Shown: positions 44,293 to 53,971, numbered from the stretch's first letter. The stretch is DNA of 56,987 nucleotides from Prevotella sp. (GCA_022771625.1 JALFCW010000105.1:1-56987); one strand, 5' to 3'. Program-made: numbers and translations. The notes: generated by a model not told the origin, from the sequence alone.

Positions 44293-44300
44293 CAAAAGTA
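44293..44300 (-). promoter_or_regulatory. Promoter -7 element of the amylase gene
   Basis: Minus strand TACTTTTG followed by CGC; no TTTG at -33 spacing. A 12-bp palindrome TTTTGCGCAAAA (44286-44297) overlaps it and the likely start point. The leader is only about 25 bases. Confidence 0.5.
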
Positions 44301-44350
44301 GTAAAAATCCTTGGATGGGATAGTTAAATGGTTGTTAAAGATATGATTAA

Positions 44351-44374
44351 GGCTGCGCAAACGATTGCGCAGCC
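44351..44374. promoter_or_regulatory. LacI/GalR-like palindrome upstream of the amylase promoter
   Basis: 10-bp arms GGCTGCGCAA/TTGCGCAGCC around ACGA, core GCAAACGATTGC, matching the LacI/GalR consensus. Centre 62.5 bases upstream of the amylase -7 element. It also lies 30 bases after the GH5 stop and may double as that operon's terminator. Confidence 0.55.
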
Positions 44375-44403
44375 CTCTGTGGTAAAAAATCCCTAAAGAT
44401 GAG

Positions 44404-45363
44404 TTACTTGTTGTATTTCTGAAGGTCGCGCCTTACAATCTTTCCCCATGGCTTGATGAGGTCAACGGTCCAGTCGCCTGTAGCCTTTGCACGAGGAAGA
44501 AGCATGGAGCAAGTCTCGTTCTTGTCACTAACAGACCAGCACACCCAACTGATTTTCTGCTTTTCCATCATCTGAATCCATGCGCCCCACTCTCCCTCAT
44601 CAATCTTACCATCACCAGAGGCATCCATCGAAGCACACTCGGAAACGAAAACAGGAATACCTTTTGACACAGCAGCCTCAACTCGGTCGCGCAGATACTG
44701 CTTGTGGGTGGCAGCATAGAAATGAACGGTGTACATCACGTTGTCGAAACCCTTGAGCGGACTTTCCGCCACAATGTGTATGTCCTGATCCCAATGGGGA
44801 CAGCCTACTAGAACAACATTGTCGGCATCATACTTGCGTATCTCACCTATCACTGCCGCAGCATAGTCCTTGAGCGATTCCCATGAATCCTCAACAGGTT
44901 CATTGTATATTTCGTATATTACGTTGGGATAATTGCCGTAGGTCTGTGCCATCTCGCCAAAGAACTTCACAGCCTCGTCCTTGAGCAGATTATGCGAATG
45001 CCAATCGATGATGACATACACACCCTGCTTGATGGCAGCCTTCACTACCGGTTCGATGCACTGTAGGGCAAACTGTGGGTTTTCGAGATAGTTGTCCTCG
45101 ATCATTATACCCATGGCTGCACGCACCACTGTGGCATTCCAATCCTCTGTAAGCCATTTTACTGCACCTGGATTATAGAAGCGAGGCCAAAGGTTGTGCC
45201 ATCCGAGACTGGCACCTCGCAGCACAACAGGTTTTCCGTTCTGGTCGCACAATTGTGCTCCCTTCACCTGCAACTGTCCCCACTTATCTACCGGGGTGTC
45301 CTTCTTTGCAAATGTGGCAATGCTCATCATTGCCGCAACAATCAATAATAAGGTTTTCTTCAT
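44404..45363 (-). CDS. GH5 endoglucanase (cellulase-type)
   Basis: A 319-residue exported glycoside hydrolase, probably acting on beta-1,4-glucans. Signal peptide at about 1-19. The barrel contains WNATVVRAAMGI, VIIDWHSHN, the acid/base Glu155 in YEIYNEP, the substrate-binding His in VMYTVHFYAATH, the nucleophile Glu242 in VFVSECAS, and SWVCWSVSDKNET. This pattern fits subfamily GH5_2. After the nucleophile, DASGDGKIDEGE looks like an EF-hand loop but occupies a normal loop of the family. Its start overlaps the GH53 stop (4 bases), so the two are one operon. No binding module or dockerin is present. Confidence 0.9.
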   Translation of the reverse strand: MKKTLLLIVAAMMSIATFAKKDTPVDKWGQLQVKGAQLCDQNGKPVVLRGASLGWHNLWPRFYNPGAVKWLTEDWNATVVRAAMGIMIEDNYLENPQFALQCIEPVVKAAIKQGVYVIIDWHSHNLLKDEAVKFFGEMAQTYGNYPNVIYEIYNEPVEDSWESLKDYAAAVIGEIRKYDADNVVLVGCPHWDQDIHIVAESPLKGFDNVMYTVHFYAATHKQYLRDRVEAAVSKGIPVFVSECASMDASGDGKIDEGEWGAWIQMMEKQKISWVCWSVSDKNETCSMLLPRAKATGDWTVDLIKPWGKIVRRDLQKYNK

Positions 45364-46466
45364 TTGATTAAATATTTATTGAATTCATAAAATGCGGGTA
45401 ATGCGCGGCCGGTGTGATTGTCAAACAGACCACGGTTGAGCCACCCCTTGGTGACATCACCGCCAGAGGCATTCTCTTCGGCAAACCACCAGAATAGTCC
45501 TGTGACATTGGGATGGCGACGTAATTCAGCCACAAGTTCCTTGGTGAACATCGTCTGTCCGTCGATAGAGATAGGATAGAACTCTGAATAAGAATCGGGC
45601 TTCGACCATTTATCATTATCGTGAGAATAATACGAGGCCGTCTCCACAATCATCACCTCTTTTTCCGGGAAGAAAGTCTGAAGGGAATCAAGAGTGGCAG
45701 AAAGCACACCTACGTTACGATGCCACATGGGATAATAGCTGAGTCCGATGATGTCGTAGTCGTTGCCATGCTTGCGCAACTCCTCATAAAAGCGCTTGGT
45801 GATTCCCCAGTCGCCAGCTTTCTCAGTATGGATAATGATGCGTGCCTTGGGACACTGCTCACGGCATGCCTTGGTGCCACTTGACACCATACGGCATAGT
45901 ATCGACCAATCATCCTCGTCATTATGATTAATCTTACCCACAGGCCATAACATTCCGTTGGTAATCTCATTGCCCACCTGTATCAGTTCGGGCTCTGCAC
46001 CTGCCTTCTTCATAGCCTTGAGAGCCTCAACTGTATGTTTGTATATTTCACTGCACAAGGCATCAACCGAATGGTCGGTCCAATCAGCCGGAATAAACTG
46101 CTTACCAGGATCTGCCCATGTATCAGAATAATGGAAATCAAGCATAAACTGCATTCCTGCGTCCTTAATCTGCTTGCCAAACTTTGCCACGTAAGGAATA
46201 TCTTGGCAAACGCCCTCGCCCTTGCCCTGTTCGGGAGCTTTGTCGGGATTTACAAAAAGGCGCACACGAGCTGCATTCCATCCGCTTTGCTTGAAGAACT
46301 CCAATGGTTTTACCTCATTTCCTTGGGAATCACGGAATACGGAGCCTCTCTCCTCATACTTGGGCAACATTGATATATCCGCCCCTAACAATCGGCTATT
46401 CTTGTCCTGTGCCATCGAAGGAATAGATGCCACAAGAACAAATAATGAAATTAGATATTTTTTCAT
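45360..46466 (-). CDS. GH53 arabinogalactan endo-beta-1,4-galactanase
   Basis: A 368-residue exported enzyme cleaving beta-1,4-galactan side chains of pectin. Signal peptide MKKYLISLFVLVASIPSMA. Family motifs: GADISMLPKYEERG, NAARVRLFVNP, MLDFHYSDTWADPGKQ, acid/base Glu167 in IQVGNEITNGMLWP, and nucleophile Glu275 in VMIVETASYY, with a tail WWFAEENASGG. The start at 46466 gives the signal peptide; the longer frame from 46487 begins in the promoter. It leads a two-gene operon with the GH5 enzyme, so the pair may attack plant cell-wall material jointly. No transporter pair adjoins it. Confidence 0.93.
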   Translation of the reverse strand: MKKYLISLFVLVASIPSMAQDKNSRLLGADISMLPKYEERGSVFRDSQGNEVKPLEFFKQSGWNAARVRLFVNPDKAPEQGKGEGVCQDIPYVAKFGKQIKDAGMQFMLDFHYSDTWADPGKQFIPADWTDHSVDALCSEIYKHTVEALKAMKKAGAEPELIQVGNEITNGMLWPVGKINHNDEDDWSILCRMVSSGTKACREQCPKARIIIHTEKAGDWGITKRFYEELRKHGNDYDIIGLSYYPMWHRNVGVLSATLDSLQTFFPEKEVMIVETASYYSHDNDKWSKPDSYSEFYPISIDGQTMFTKELVAELRRHPNVTGLFWWFAEENASGGDVTKGWLNRGLFDNHTGRALPAFYEFNKYLIK

Positions 46467-46486
46467 ACTTTTGGTTTTTATCGGCA

Positions 46487-46517
46487 CAAAGATACATATA
46501 ATTTTTCATTTGACAAA
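46487..46517 (-). promoter_or_regulatory. Promoter of the GH53-GH5 operon
   Basis: Minus strand TTTG (46514-46517), 19 bases, TATCTTTG (46487-46494): full consensus match, 20 bases before the start codon. Confidence 0.75.
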
Positions 46518-46595
46518 GAATTTTTCAGGAAAACGCTGATATTTGCTAAAATAGTATTAATAAAAAGCTTGTACATCCGTTGAAAAACAATAATA

Positions 46596-46625
46596 GCGGG
46601 AAACAGCTTCACAGCCATTCCCCGC
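46596..46625 (-). terminator. Terminator of the glnN operon
   Basis: Minus strand GCGGGGAA pairs with TTTCCCGC (one G-U) around a 14-base loop, trailed by TATTATTGTTTTT. It is about 80 bases after the stop. Confidence 0.6.
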
Positions 46626-46707
46626 CGCAAACTTCAAACAACCAAAAAAAGAAATAGATTGTCTGCGTGTAATATTTCTTAGTCAACAAAGTTGGCTTAA
46701 ATAGAAC

Positions 46708-48897
46708 TTATCTTATGAACAGCAGTTCACGATACTTCGGCAGTGTCCACAGATCATCCTCGACGATAAGTTCGAGTTTGTCAATCTGATAGCGGATCTC
46801 TTCCATCTTTGTAGCCACTGTGTCATGATATGCGATAGCCTTATCGTGCTCACTCTCAATCTTGTTGGCCACCTTGCGTGCGTTAATCAGTTCCTCAACA
46901 CCACGCTCGATAGTCTGAGTGCGCTCGGCGATTTCCTCGATGAGCTTGAAGTTACGCTCAGAGAGTTTGTCGGCCTTTTCTGCGGGATAGATGCTGCGCA
47001 TGTTCAGAACGTTCTTAACCAGCATTGACTGATAGTGGGTGGCGATAGGAATAACATGGTTCATCGAGAGGTCGCCCATAACACGTGCCTCAATCTGAAT
47101 CTTCTTTGTATATGTCTCCCACTTAACCTCGTTGCGGGCCTCAAGTTCCTTCTTCGACATGATACCGAGACTCTCGAACATCTTGATGCTTGACTCGTCG
47201 AGATAACGCTCGAAAATAACCGGGCAACTCTTCTCTACATCGAGACCACGCTTTGTAGCCTCCACAACCCACTCGTCGCTATATCCGTTGCCATCGAAGC
47301 GGATAGGCTTACAGGTTTTGATATCCTCGCGGAGAATGTCAACGATAGCCTTTGTCTTGTCCTTACCGGCAGCTATTTCAGCGTCAACGCGAGCCTTGAA
47401 GTCAACAAGTGCCTCTGCCACAGCGGCGTTGAGGGCTGTCATTGCCGAAGCACAGTTGGCCTCAGAACCTACAGCACGGAACTCGAAGCGGTTACCGGTG
47501 AACGCGAACGGAGATGTACGGTTACGATCGGTGTTATCGATAAGCAGCTCAGGAATCTCAGGGATATCCATCTTCATACCCTTCTTACCTGCCATTGCAA
47601 AGAGATCGTCAGTGTCGGAAGCCTCGATGTGGTCGAGCAGTTCAGTAAGCTGCTTGCCGAGGAACGACGAGATGATTGCGGGAGGAGCCTCGTTAGCACC
47701 CAGACGATGAGCATTGGTAGCGCTCATGATTGAAGCCTTGAGCAGACCGTTGTGGCGATATACACCCATCAGAGTCTCTACGATGAATGTTACAAAGCGG
47801 AGGTTATCCTCGGGAGTCTTGCCAGGAGCGTGGAGCAGAACACCGGTATCGGTAGAAAGACTCCAGTTGTTGTGCTTACCCGAACCGTTGATACCTGCGA
47901 ATGGCTTCTCGTGGAGAAGGGCGCGGAATCCATGCTTGCGAGCCACCTTCTTCATCAGTGACATTAGGAGCATGTTGTGATCGACGGCGAGGTTGGTCTC
48001 CTCGAATATAGGAGCGAGTTCAAACTGGTTGGGGGCAACCTCGTTGTGGCGAGTCTTGCAAGGAATACCAAGTTCGAGAGCACGAATCTCAAGATCCTTC
48101 ATGAAGGCCTGAACACGATCTGGAATAGTACCGAAATAGTGGTCTTCCATCTGCTGGTTCTTTGCAGAGTCGTGACCCATCAGTGTACGACCAGTGAGAA
48201 GAAGGTCGGGACGAGTTGAATAGAGACCCTCGTCAACGAGGAAGTACTCCTGCTCCCAACCAAGGTTGCTCTGCACCTTCTTAACATCATCATAGAAATA
48301 CTTGCACACATCAGTGGCAGCTACATTCACAGCATGCAGAGTGCGAAGCAGAGGAGCCTTATAGTCAAGTGCCTCACCTGTATATGAGATGAAGATGGTG
48401 GGGATACAGAGAGTGTCGTCGATGATAAATACTGGCGATGTAGGATCCCAAGCTGAATAACCGCGAGCCTCGAAAGTATTGCGGATACCTCCAGAGGGGA
48501 ACGAAGAAGCGTCAGGCTCCTGCTGAACGAGCAGTTTGCCGCTGAACTCCTCTACCATACCACCCTTGAAATCATGCTCGATGAATGAGTCGTGCTTCTC
48601 AGCAGTACCCTCGGTAAGAGGCTGAAACCAGTGAGTATAGTGGGTTACGCCATTCTCAACTGCCCACTGCTTGATACCAGCTGCTACTGCATCAGCGATA
48701 GAACGGTCAAGACGTGAGCCATTGTCGATTACGTCAACGAGCTTCTCATAAACATCCTTCGGGAGATACTTGTACATCTTCTCACGATTGAAAACGTACT
48801 TACCAAAATACTCGTAAGGGCGCTCTTTCGGAGCCTCTACGGCGAGGGGACTCTTCTTGAATGCCTCCTCTACAACCTGAAATCTTAAATTTGCCAT
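46708..48897 (-). CDS. glnN: Type III glutamine synthetase
   Basis: A 729-residue cytoplasmic enzyme making glutamine from glutamate, ammonia and ATP, the main ammonium-fixing step here. The length (GSI is about 470) and motifs fix it as type III: WFQPLTEGTAEKHDSF, LVQQEPDASSFPSGGIR, WDPTSPVFI, NLGWEQEYFLVD, CKTRHNEVAPNQFELAP, GINGSGKHNNWSLST, and NRTSPFAFTGNRFEFRAVGS. The 3' part carries a long helical tail. It follows a small porin-like gene by 47 bases and probably belongs to the dapF-dapL-porin-glnN transcription unit, divergent from glnK-amt. Nitrogen control is likely, but no dedicated site was identified. Confidence 0.95.
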   Translation of the reverse strand: MANLRFQVVEEAFKKSPLAVEAPKERPYEYFGKYVFNREKMYKYLPKDVYEKLVDVIDNGSRLDRSIADAVAAGIKQWAVENGVTHYTHWFQPLTEGTAEKHDSFIEHDFKGGMVEEFSGKLLVQQEPDASSFPSGGIRNTFEARGYSAWDPTSPVFIIDDTLCIPTIFISYTGEALDYKAPLLRTLHAVNVAATDVCKYFYDDVKKVQSNLGWEQEYFLVDEGLYSTRPDLLLTGRTLMGHDSAKNQQMEDHYFGTIPDRVQAFMKDLEIRALELGIPCKTRHNEVAPNQFELAPIFEETNLAVDHNMLLMSLMKKVARKHGFRALLHEKPFAGINGSGKHNNWSLSTDTGVLLHAPGKTPEDNLRFVTFIVETLMGVYRHNGLLKASIMSATNAHRLGANEAPPAIISSFLGKQLTELLDHIEASDTDDLFAMAGKKGMKMDIPEIPELLIDNTDRNRTSPFAFTGNRFEFRAVGSEANCASAMTALNAAVAEALVDFKARVDAEIAAGKDKTKAIVDILREDIKTCKPIRFDGNGYSDEWVVEATKRGLDVEKSCPVIFERYLDESSIKMFESLGIMSKKELEARNEVKWETYTKKIQIEARVMGDLSMNHVIPIATHYQSMLVKNVLNMRSIYPAEKADKLSERNFKLIEEIAERTQTIERGVEELINARKVANKIESEHDKAIAYHDTVATKMEEIRYQIDKLELIVEDDLWTLPKYRELLFIR

Positions 48898-48944
48898 TGT
48901 TTTGAAAGTTTATATTATTAATATTATTATCTATTTTTTATTTA

Positions 48945-49664
48945 TTACGGAATCAATGTGAATCCACATACGAGATAAGCCTTCTGGTCATGCGGGTTGC
49001 CTACAACCTGGGCGAAAACCGGCAGAGAGAATGAATCGGTAATCTTAAGGTCTTTTGTAGCCTTGAGCGATACGTTGGTTACAGCAAACTTGTCACATGC
49101 GCCATATACACCTGAATCCTCAAAAGGAACAGCACCAACAGCCGCATTCCAATCAAGACCACCGAGTTTGAATGGTGCTGACACTTCTACGTATGATGAA
49201 TAAGCACGCTTTCCGTCAGCCTTATAGTCATTACCAGAGAAGTTGGTGAACCACTGCAGTGCTACAGGACCGAAATCATAACCGATGTTTGCCTCGAACA
49301 CATGGTTGGTGGAGTGTGCATTGTACTTGAAGTAACGTCCTTCAGGATCGCCACCGGCACTAAACCAGTAGTCGGTAATACCGATATTGAATCCACCTGT
49401 AGAATAAGCGAGAGTAAGGTCGAACTCCTTGGTATCATCACTATTTACGATACCTACACTTCCCCATCCTGTAAGCGACAGGCCTTTGTAGCTAAGACCA
49501 AGAGTAGACTGGAAAGCAGCATCACCGCAGTCAGTACCACGCCAGATGTAATCATTTACAACATCGGCAGCAACTGTTGCCTCTACCTTGTCCTGTGCTG
49601 TCATCACTGATGCTCCCGATACCATCATAATAGCGGCGAGAGCCAATCTTTTTACATTTTTCAT
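48945..49664 (-). CDS. Small outer-membrane porin-like protein
   Basis: A 239-residue exported protein with signal peptide (1-23, ending VMTAQ) and alternating beta strands suggesting a 10-12 stranded barrel. The start VEATVAADVVNDYIWRGTD resembles the TorF/Gcw_chp family of putative porins (a [TS]-D-Y-x-[WF]-R-G motif). It ends AYLVCGFTLIP. Sitting between diaminopimelate genes and glnN, it may let a nitrogen compound cross the outer membrane (inference from context only). AAGGGAAAG lies just before its start. No separate promoter is seen. Confidence 0.65.
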   Translation of the reverse strand: MKNVKRLALAAIMMVSGASVMTAQDKVEATVAADVVNDYIWRGTDCGDAAFQSTLGLSYKGLSLTGWGSVGIVNSDDTKEFDLTLAYSTGGFNIGITDYWFSAGGDPEGRYFKYNAHSTNHVFEANIGYDFGPVALQWFTNFSGNDYKADGKRAYSSYVEVSAPFKLGGLDWNAAVGAVPFEDSGVYGACDKFAVTNVSLKATKDLKITDSFSLPVFAQVVGNPHDQKAYLVCGFTLIP

Positions 49665-49748
49665 AATCTTTCCCTTTCTTTTTTTAAAATTTTGTGTTTG
49701 TATTATTATTATCCTCTCTAATATTCACTCTTCATTGTCAATCTTAAA

Positions 49749-49779
49749 TCTTCAATTTTCAATCTTCAATTTTCAATTT
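49749..49779. repeat. 14-bp tandem repeat before the porin gene
   Basis: TCTTCAATTTTCAA occurs twice in a row, with shorter copies on both sides, in the 113-base gap between dapL and the porin gene. Related TTGAA-type sequence occurs at 52588-52612 and 53951-54025. Confidence 0.45.
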
Positions 49780-51010
49780 AAGAAAGCCATTTTTTCAGTC
49801 TTTCCATTGCCTCCTTGCAGTCTTCTGCTTCTCCGAAGGCAGTGAGTCGGATATATCCTTCTCCGCTTGGACCGAATCCCACACCTGGAGTACATACCAC
49901 ATGTGCCTCATAGAGCATCTGCTCGAAGAACTTCCAACTACCCATTCCGTTAGGAGTCTTTACCCAGATATAAGGAGCGTTGCGACCGCCATACACCTCA
50001 AGACCAAGTTCGGTGAGGGTGTTGTACATCGTGCGGGCATTGTTCATGTAGTAGTCGATGGTTGCCTTGATCTGCTCCTTACCCTCGGGAGTATAGATAG
50101 CCTCGGCAGCACGCTGACTGATGTAGCTCGTACCATTGAACTTTGTGCACTGGCGACGGTTCCAAAGGTGATTGAGCGGAACGCGCTCACCGCTGAGAGT
50201 GGCAACAGTCAGTTCTTTGGGCACTACTGTATATCCGCATCTTATACCAGTGAATCCAGCTGTCTTTGAGAAACTATGGAATTCCACCGCCACCTTTCTC
50301 GCACCCTTTATCTCATAAATAGAATGAGGAATGTCCTCGTCCTGAATATAAGCCTCGTAGGCTGCATCATAGAAGATGAGTGCATCGTTCTTAATGGCAT
50401 AGTTAACCCACTTTCTCAGTTCGTCGCGTGTAATCACCGTTCCCGTGGGGTTATTAGGATAACACAGATAGATAACATCCACCCTCTTGTCGGGCAATGC
50501 CGGAGTGAAATTATTCTCGGCGGAACACGGCATGTAAGTCACATTGCTCCATTTGCCGTCCTCACCCAACTCACCCGCACGTCCTATCATCACGTTAGAG
50601 TCGATATACACAGGGTAGATTGGGTCGGTTACTCCAATACTGTTATCCCATCTCACCAATTCCTGAAAATTACCGGTGTCACTCTTGGCACCGTCATTAA
50701 CGAATATCTCACTTGCCTCAAGATGAATGCCGCGTGCAACGAAATCGTTCTTTACGATAGCATCACGCAGAAATTGATAACCTTGCTCTGGACCATATCC
50801 TCGGAATGAGTCCTTGCTTGCCATTTCATCTACAGCCTTGTGCATAGCCTCTATCACTGCGGGGCAGAGCGGTTGGGTAACGTCGCCGATACCAAGACTT
50901 ATCACCTCTGCCTTGGGATGTGACACCTTGAAGGCGTTCACTTTCTTTGCGATGTCTGCGAACAAATAATTGTTCGGCAGCTTCAGGAAATGTTCATTTA
51001 CTAATGCCAT
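49778..51010 (-). CDS. dapL: LL-diaminopimelate aminotransferase
   Basis: A 410-residue PLP-dependent class I/II aminotransferase that converts tetrahydrodipicolinate and glutamate directly to LL-diaminopimelate, bypassing the acylated intermediates of the DapD/C/E route. Motifs: [50 protein letters not shown], and the PLP lysine Lys249 in [15 protein letters not shown]. Length and wording match the DapL family found in Bacteroidota, chlamydiae and plants. It follows dapF by 41 bases in the same operon and so supplies that enzyme's substrate. Confidence 0.95.
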   Translation of the reverse strand: MALVNEHFLKLPNNYLFADIAKKVNAFKVSHPKAEVISLGIGDVTQPLCPAVIEAMHKAVDEMASKDSFRGYGPEQGYQFLRDAIVKNDFVARGIHLEASEIFVNDGAKSDTGNFQELVRWDNSIGVTDPIYPVYIDSNVMIGRAGELGEDGKWSNVTYMPCSAENNFTPALPDKRVDVIYLCYPNNPTGTVITRDELRKWVNYAIKNDALIFYDAAYEAYIQDEDIPHSIYEIKGARKVAVEFHSFSKTAGFTGIRCGYTVVPKELTVATLSGERVPLNHLWNRRQCTKFNGTSYISQRAAEAIYTPEGKEQIKATIDYYMNNARTMYNTLTELGLEVYGGRNAPYIWVKTPNGMGSWKFFEQMLYEAHVVCTPGVGFGPSGEGYIRLTAFGEAEDCKEAMERLKKWLS

Positions 51011-51051
51011 AATATTCTTTTTTCTCTTATTATTGATTGTTGAAGTTTTGC

Positions 51052-51915
51052 CTATTTCTCCGGAAGAGCAATCTCTCCCTCAAATGCGAATGCCGCAGGA
51101 CCGGTCATATACACATGACCATCTTGCTCGCTCCACTCGATGTGGAGGGTTCCGCCATCCATCAAGATGTCACTCTCGCGCGACGCCCTGCCAGTAATGG
51201 CAGCTGCCACTGCTGTTGCACATGCTCCTGTGCCGCATGCCATCGTTATTCCACTACCTCTCTCCCACACTCTCGTGCGAATAGCGCCCGAGGGAAGAAC
51301 TTCTGCAAACTCAATGTTGCAGCGCTCCGGAAAGAGCGGGTCATATTCCAATATCTTACCATATCGTGCCACGTCAATCTCACTGATATCATCAACAAAG
51401 ATCACGAAATGGGGATTTCCCATCGACACGAACGTTCCTCTGAACTCTTTATCGTCGGCCTCCACCAGTCCTTCAGTCATAGAACCGTCGTCTGTTGAAA
51501 GCTGTGCCTTGTTTTTTGTTACCGGTTCAAGCATGTCAACCGTAACACTCTCCACCGTCTTGCCGGTTGCGTCGAGATGGAGGTTAAGTATCTTTATTCC
51601 CGAGAGAGTCAACAAGCGTATCTGCGTCTTGTCGGTCAAACCTTTCTCGTATAGATATTTGCCTATGCATCGAGATGCGTTGCCACACATCATTGCTTCA
51701 CTTCCATCGGCATTGAAGATACGCATTGAATAGTCAGCCTCTGGTATCCTCGCCTCATCTATCAGTACTAGTCCGTCACTGCCGATACCTGTATGCGGAG
51801 CACTCCATCGAATTGCTGCCGCTGCCGGATCTTTTATATTATATAATAATGTATTTACATATATATAATCATTACCAGCTCCATGCATCTTTGTGAACCT
51901 TACTGTCTCTGTCAT
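51052..51915 (-). CDS. dapF: Diaminopimelate epimerase
   Basis: A 287-residue cofactor-independent epimerase turning LL- into meso-diaminopimelate for peptidoglycan and lysine. The two catalytic cysteines are Cys77 in MMCGNASRC and Cys227 in [25 protein letters not shown] opens the protein. It is the first gene of the minus-strand operon and is divergent from glnK. Its leader shares a run of bases with the glnK leader (TTTGCACCCGAAA), suggesting a common start-region signal. Confidence 0.95.
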   Translation of the reverse strand: MTETVRFTKMHGAGNDYIYVNTLLYNIKDPAAAAIRWSAPHTGIGSDGLVLIDEARIPEADYSMRIFNADGSEAMMCGNASRCIGKYLYEKGLTDKTQIRLLTLSGIKILNLHLDATGKTVESVTVDMLEPVTKNKAQLSTDDGSMTEGLVEADDKEFRGTFVSMGNPHFVIFVDDISEIDVARYGKILEYDPLFPERCNIEFAEVLPSGAIRTRVWERGSGITMACGTGACATAVAAAITGRASRESDILMDGGTLHIEWSEQDGHVYMTGPAAFAFEGEIALPEK

Positions 51916-51964
51916 TTTGCTATTCTTTTTCTTGTTTGAATACTCTTTTGTTATCTTTCGGGTG

Positions 51965-51996
51965 CAAAGTTACAACATTTTGTTAGTATTTGCAAT
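51965..51996 (-). promoter_or_regulatory. Promoter of the dapF operon
   Basis: Minus strand ATTG (51993-51996), 20 bases, TAACTTTG (51965-51972), followed by CACCCGAAAGATAAC. One mismatch at -33. The 51916-52235 gap holds this and the glnK promoter, and no gene. Confidence 0.65.
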
Positions 51997-52147
51997 AGTT
52001 TTTATATCTTTTTATGCAAACTTTTTAATCAAAATAACAAATTGTCACAAATTCATAACTTCATATTACAAATCGTAAGTGCAATCTGTATTTATAGAAT
52101 TAAAAGATAAGAATCAAGCAATTTGTTTGTCGTTATGTCGCAATTTA

Positions 52148-52179
52148 CTTGCATATTCTATCAAAAAGCAGTAATTTTG
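52148..52179 (+). promoter_or_regulatory. Promoter of glnK-amt
   Basis: CTTG (52148-52151), 20 bases, TAATTTTG (52172-52179), followed by CACCCGAAATATAAC. No sigma-54 element is seen. The gene start is preceded by a strong AGGAG ribosome site (52224-52228), unusual for this phylum. Confidence 0.65.
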
Positions 52180-52235
52180 CACCCGAAATATAACAAAATG
52201 TCAGATTTAACAAATTAAAATTAGGAGAGGTAAAC

Positions 52236-52592
52236 ATGAAAAAGATTGAAGCTATCATCCGTAAGACAAAGTTCGAGGATGTAAAGGAAGCATTGCTTGC
52301 CGCCGACATCGAGTGGTTTTCTTACTATGATGTACGTGGTGAAGGAAAGATGCGCCAGGCCAGGATATACCGTGGCGTGATGTACGATACCAGTTGTATC
52401 GAGCGCGTTCTCGTTAATGTAGTGGTTCGCGACAAGAATGTTGAAAAGACAGTGAGTGCGATCCAGCAGGCCGCCCACACCGGCGAGGTGGGAGACGGTC
52501 GTATCTTCATCATCCCAATTGAGGATGCAGTACGTATCAGGACAGCAGAGCGCGGCGATATTGCGCTTTACAACGCTGAACAGGAGAAGTAA
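52236..52592 (+). CDS. glnK: P-II nitrogen regulatory protein
   Basis: A 118-residue P-II signal protein that senses 2-oxoglutarate and ATP/ADP and controls the ammonium channel encoded next. The T loop spans about 37-55 (RQARIYRGVMYDTS) with Tyr45 and Tyr50, the second at or next to the position uridylylated in enteric proteins. The B loop reads TGEVGDGRIF (82-91) and the C-terminal signature is VRIRTAERGD. A GlnK-type role follows from the adjacent amt gene. It is preceded by AGGAGAGG, a strong ribosome site. Spacing to amt is 73 bases. Confidence 0.93.
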   Translation: MKKIEAIIRKTKFEDVKEALLAADIEWFSYYDVRGEGKMRQARIYRGVMYDTSCIERVLVNVVVRDKNVEKTVSAIQQAAHTGEVGDGRIFIIPIEDAVRIRTAERGDIALYNAEQEK

Positions 52593-52665
52593 ATTGAAAA
52601 ATTGAAAGATTAAAGAAAGACAACACGAGAAAGCACAAATTTAAAAGAGAGAAAGGAACAAAATT

Positions 52666-53949
52666 ATGACAAGTATATTTTTAGCAACAGACCCTGTGGC
52701 AGATTTGTCACTGTCAGTGGATACCGTATGGATGCTGCTTGCAGCGATGCTGGTATTCTTCATGCAGCCTGGTTTTGCCCTTTGTGAGGCTGGTTTTACA
52801 CGTAGCAAGAATACGGCAAACATTTTGTTCAAGAACTTTGTAGATTTTATGTTCGGATCTATATTGTTCTGGTTGCTTGGTTTCGGCTTTATGTTCGGCA
52901 GCAACGGAGAAGGATTTATCGGAATGCCACATTTCGGCGATTTCTCATTCTATGAGAGTGATCTTCCTGTAGAGGGATTCTTGATTTTCCAGACTGTATT
53001 CTGTGCCACAGCAGCCACAATCGTGTCTGGAGCCATGGCAGAGCGCACAAAGTTCTCTATGTATTGTATCTATTCAGTGTTCATCTCATTGCTGATTTAT
53101 CCTATCTCAGGTCACTGGACATGGGGAGGCGGTTGGCTGATGAACGGCGATGAGGGTTCATTCATGATGAGTACCTTCGGTGCCACATTCCACGACTTTG
53201 CAGGTTCAGCCGTCGTACACAGTGTGGGTGGTGTATTGGCATTCATCGGTGCCATTGCCCTTGGTCCACGTCTTGGCAAGTATGGCAAGGACGGCAAGAG
53301 CCGCGCCATTCCCGGTCACAACCTTATGGCAGCAGCCTTGGGTGTGTTCATCCTGTGGTTCGGATGGTTCGGATTCAACCCCGGTTCTCAGCTTGCAGCT
53401 TCTGGTGAGGTCAACCGTACAGCTATCTCACATGTATTCCTCACCACCAACCTTGCAGCTGCAGCAGGTGGTATCGGAACAATGTTCACATCATGGATCA
53501 AGTATGGCAAACCGTCATTCTCTCTCACATTGAATGGTGTTCTTGCCGGTCTTGTAGCCATCACAGCTGGATGCGACCTCGTCAGTCCTCTCGGAGCAGC
53601 TATCATCGGACTCGCAGCCGGTATTGTATTGGTATTCTCTATCGAGTTCATCGACACCAAACTTCACATTGACGACCCTGTCGGTGCAAGTTCAGTACAT
53701 GGTGTCTGCGGTATTCTCGGAACAATCCTCACTGGTCTGTTCGCCCTCGACGGCGGTGCTCTTTACGGAGGTGGATTCGGATTCTTCGGTGCACAGTGCC
53801 TTGGTGTCCTCACCATCGACGCATGGGCTGCCATTGCAGGTATCATATTGTTCTTCGGTATCAAGAAGATTGCAGGTCTGAGAGTTGACAAGAGAATTGA
53901 GGAAGAGGGTCTTGACATCTATGAGCATGGAGAGAGCTGCTTCAACTAA
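52666..53949 (+). CDS. amt: Ammonium transporter (first copy)
   Basis: A 427-residue inner-membrane ammonium channel with eleven predicted helices. Motifs: MQPGFALCEAGFTRSKN, the ammonium-site tryptophan region GHWTWGGGWL, twin pore histidines in AVVHSVGG and SSVHGVCGILG, and LWFGWFGFNPGS. It lacks a cleavable signal peptide. It lies just after glnK, the standard pairing in which P-II blocks the channel under nitrogen excess. A hairpin follows before asnB. Confidence 0.94.
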   Translation: MTSIFLATDPVADLSLSVDTVWMLLAAMLVFFMQPGFALCEAGFTRSKNTANILFKNFVDFMFGSILFWLLGFGFMFGSNGEGFIGMPHFGDFSFYESDLPVEGFLIFQTVFCATAATIVSGAMAERTKFSMYCIYSVFISLLIYPISGHWTWGGGWLMNGDEGSFMMSTFGATFHDFAGSAVVHSVGGVLAFIGAIALGPRLGKYGKDGKSRAIPGHNLMAAALGVFILWFGWFGFNPGSQLAASGEVNRTAISHVFLTTNLAAAAGGIGTMFTSWIKYGKPSFSLTLNGVLAGLVAITAGCDLVSPLGAAIIGLAAGIVLVFSIEFIDTKLHIDDPVGASSVHGVCGILGTILTGLFALDGGALYGGGFGFFGAQCLGVLTIDAWAAIAGIILFFGIKKIAGLRVDKRIEEEGLDIYEHGESCFN

Positions 53950-53971
53950 ATAGAAGATTGAAAGCTGAAAG

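Noticed and set aside
44616..44651. EF-hand or dockerin in the GH5 enzyme
   Set aside because: DASGDGKIDEGE occupies a normal family loop after the nucleophile and occurs once; dockerins have two such loops.
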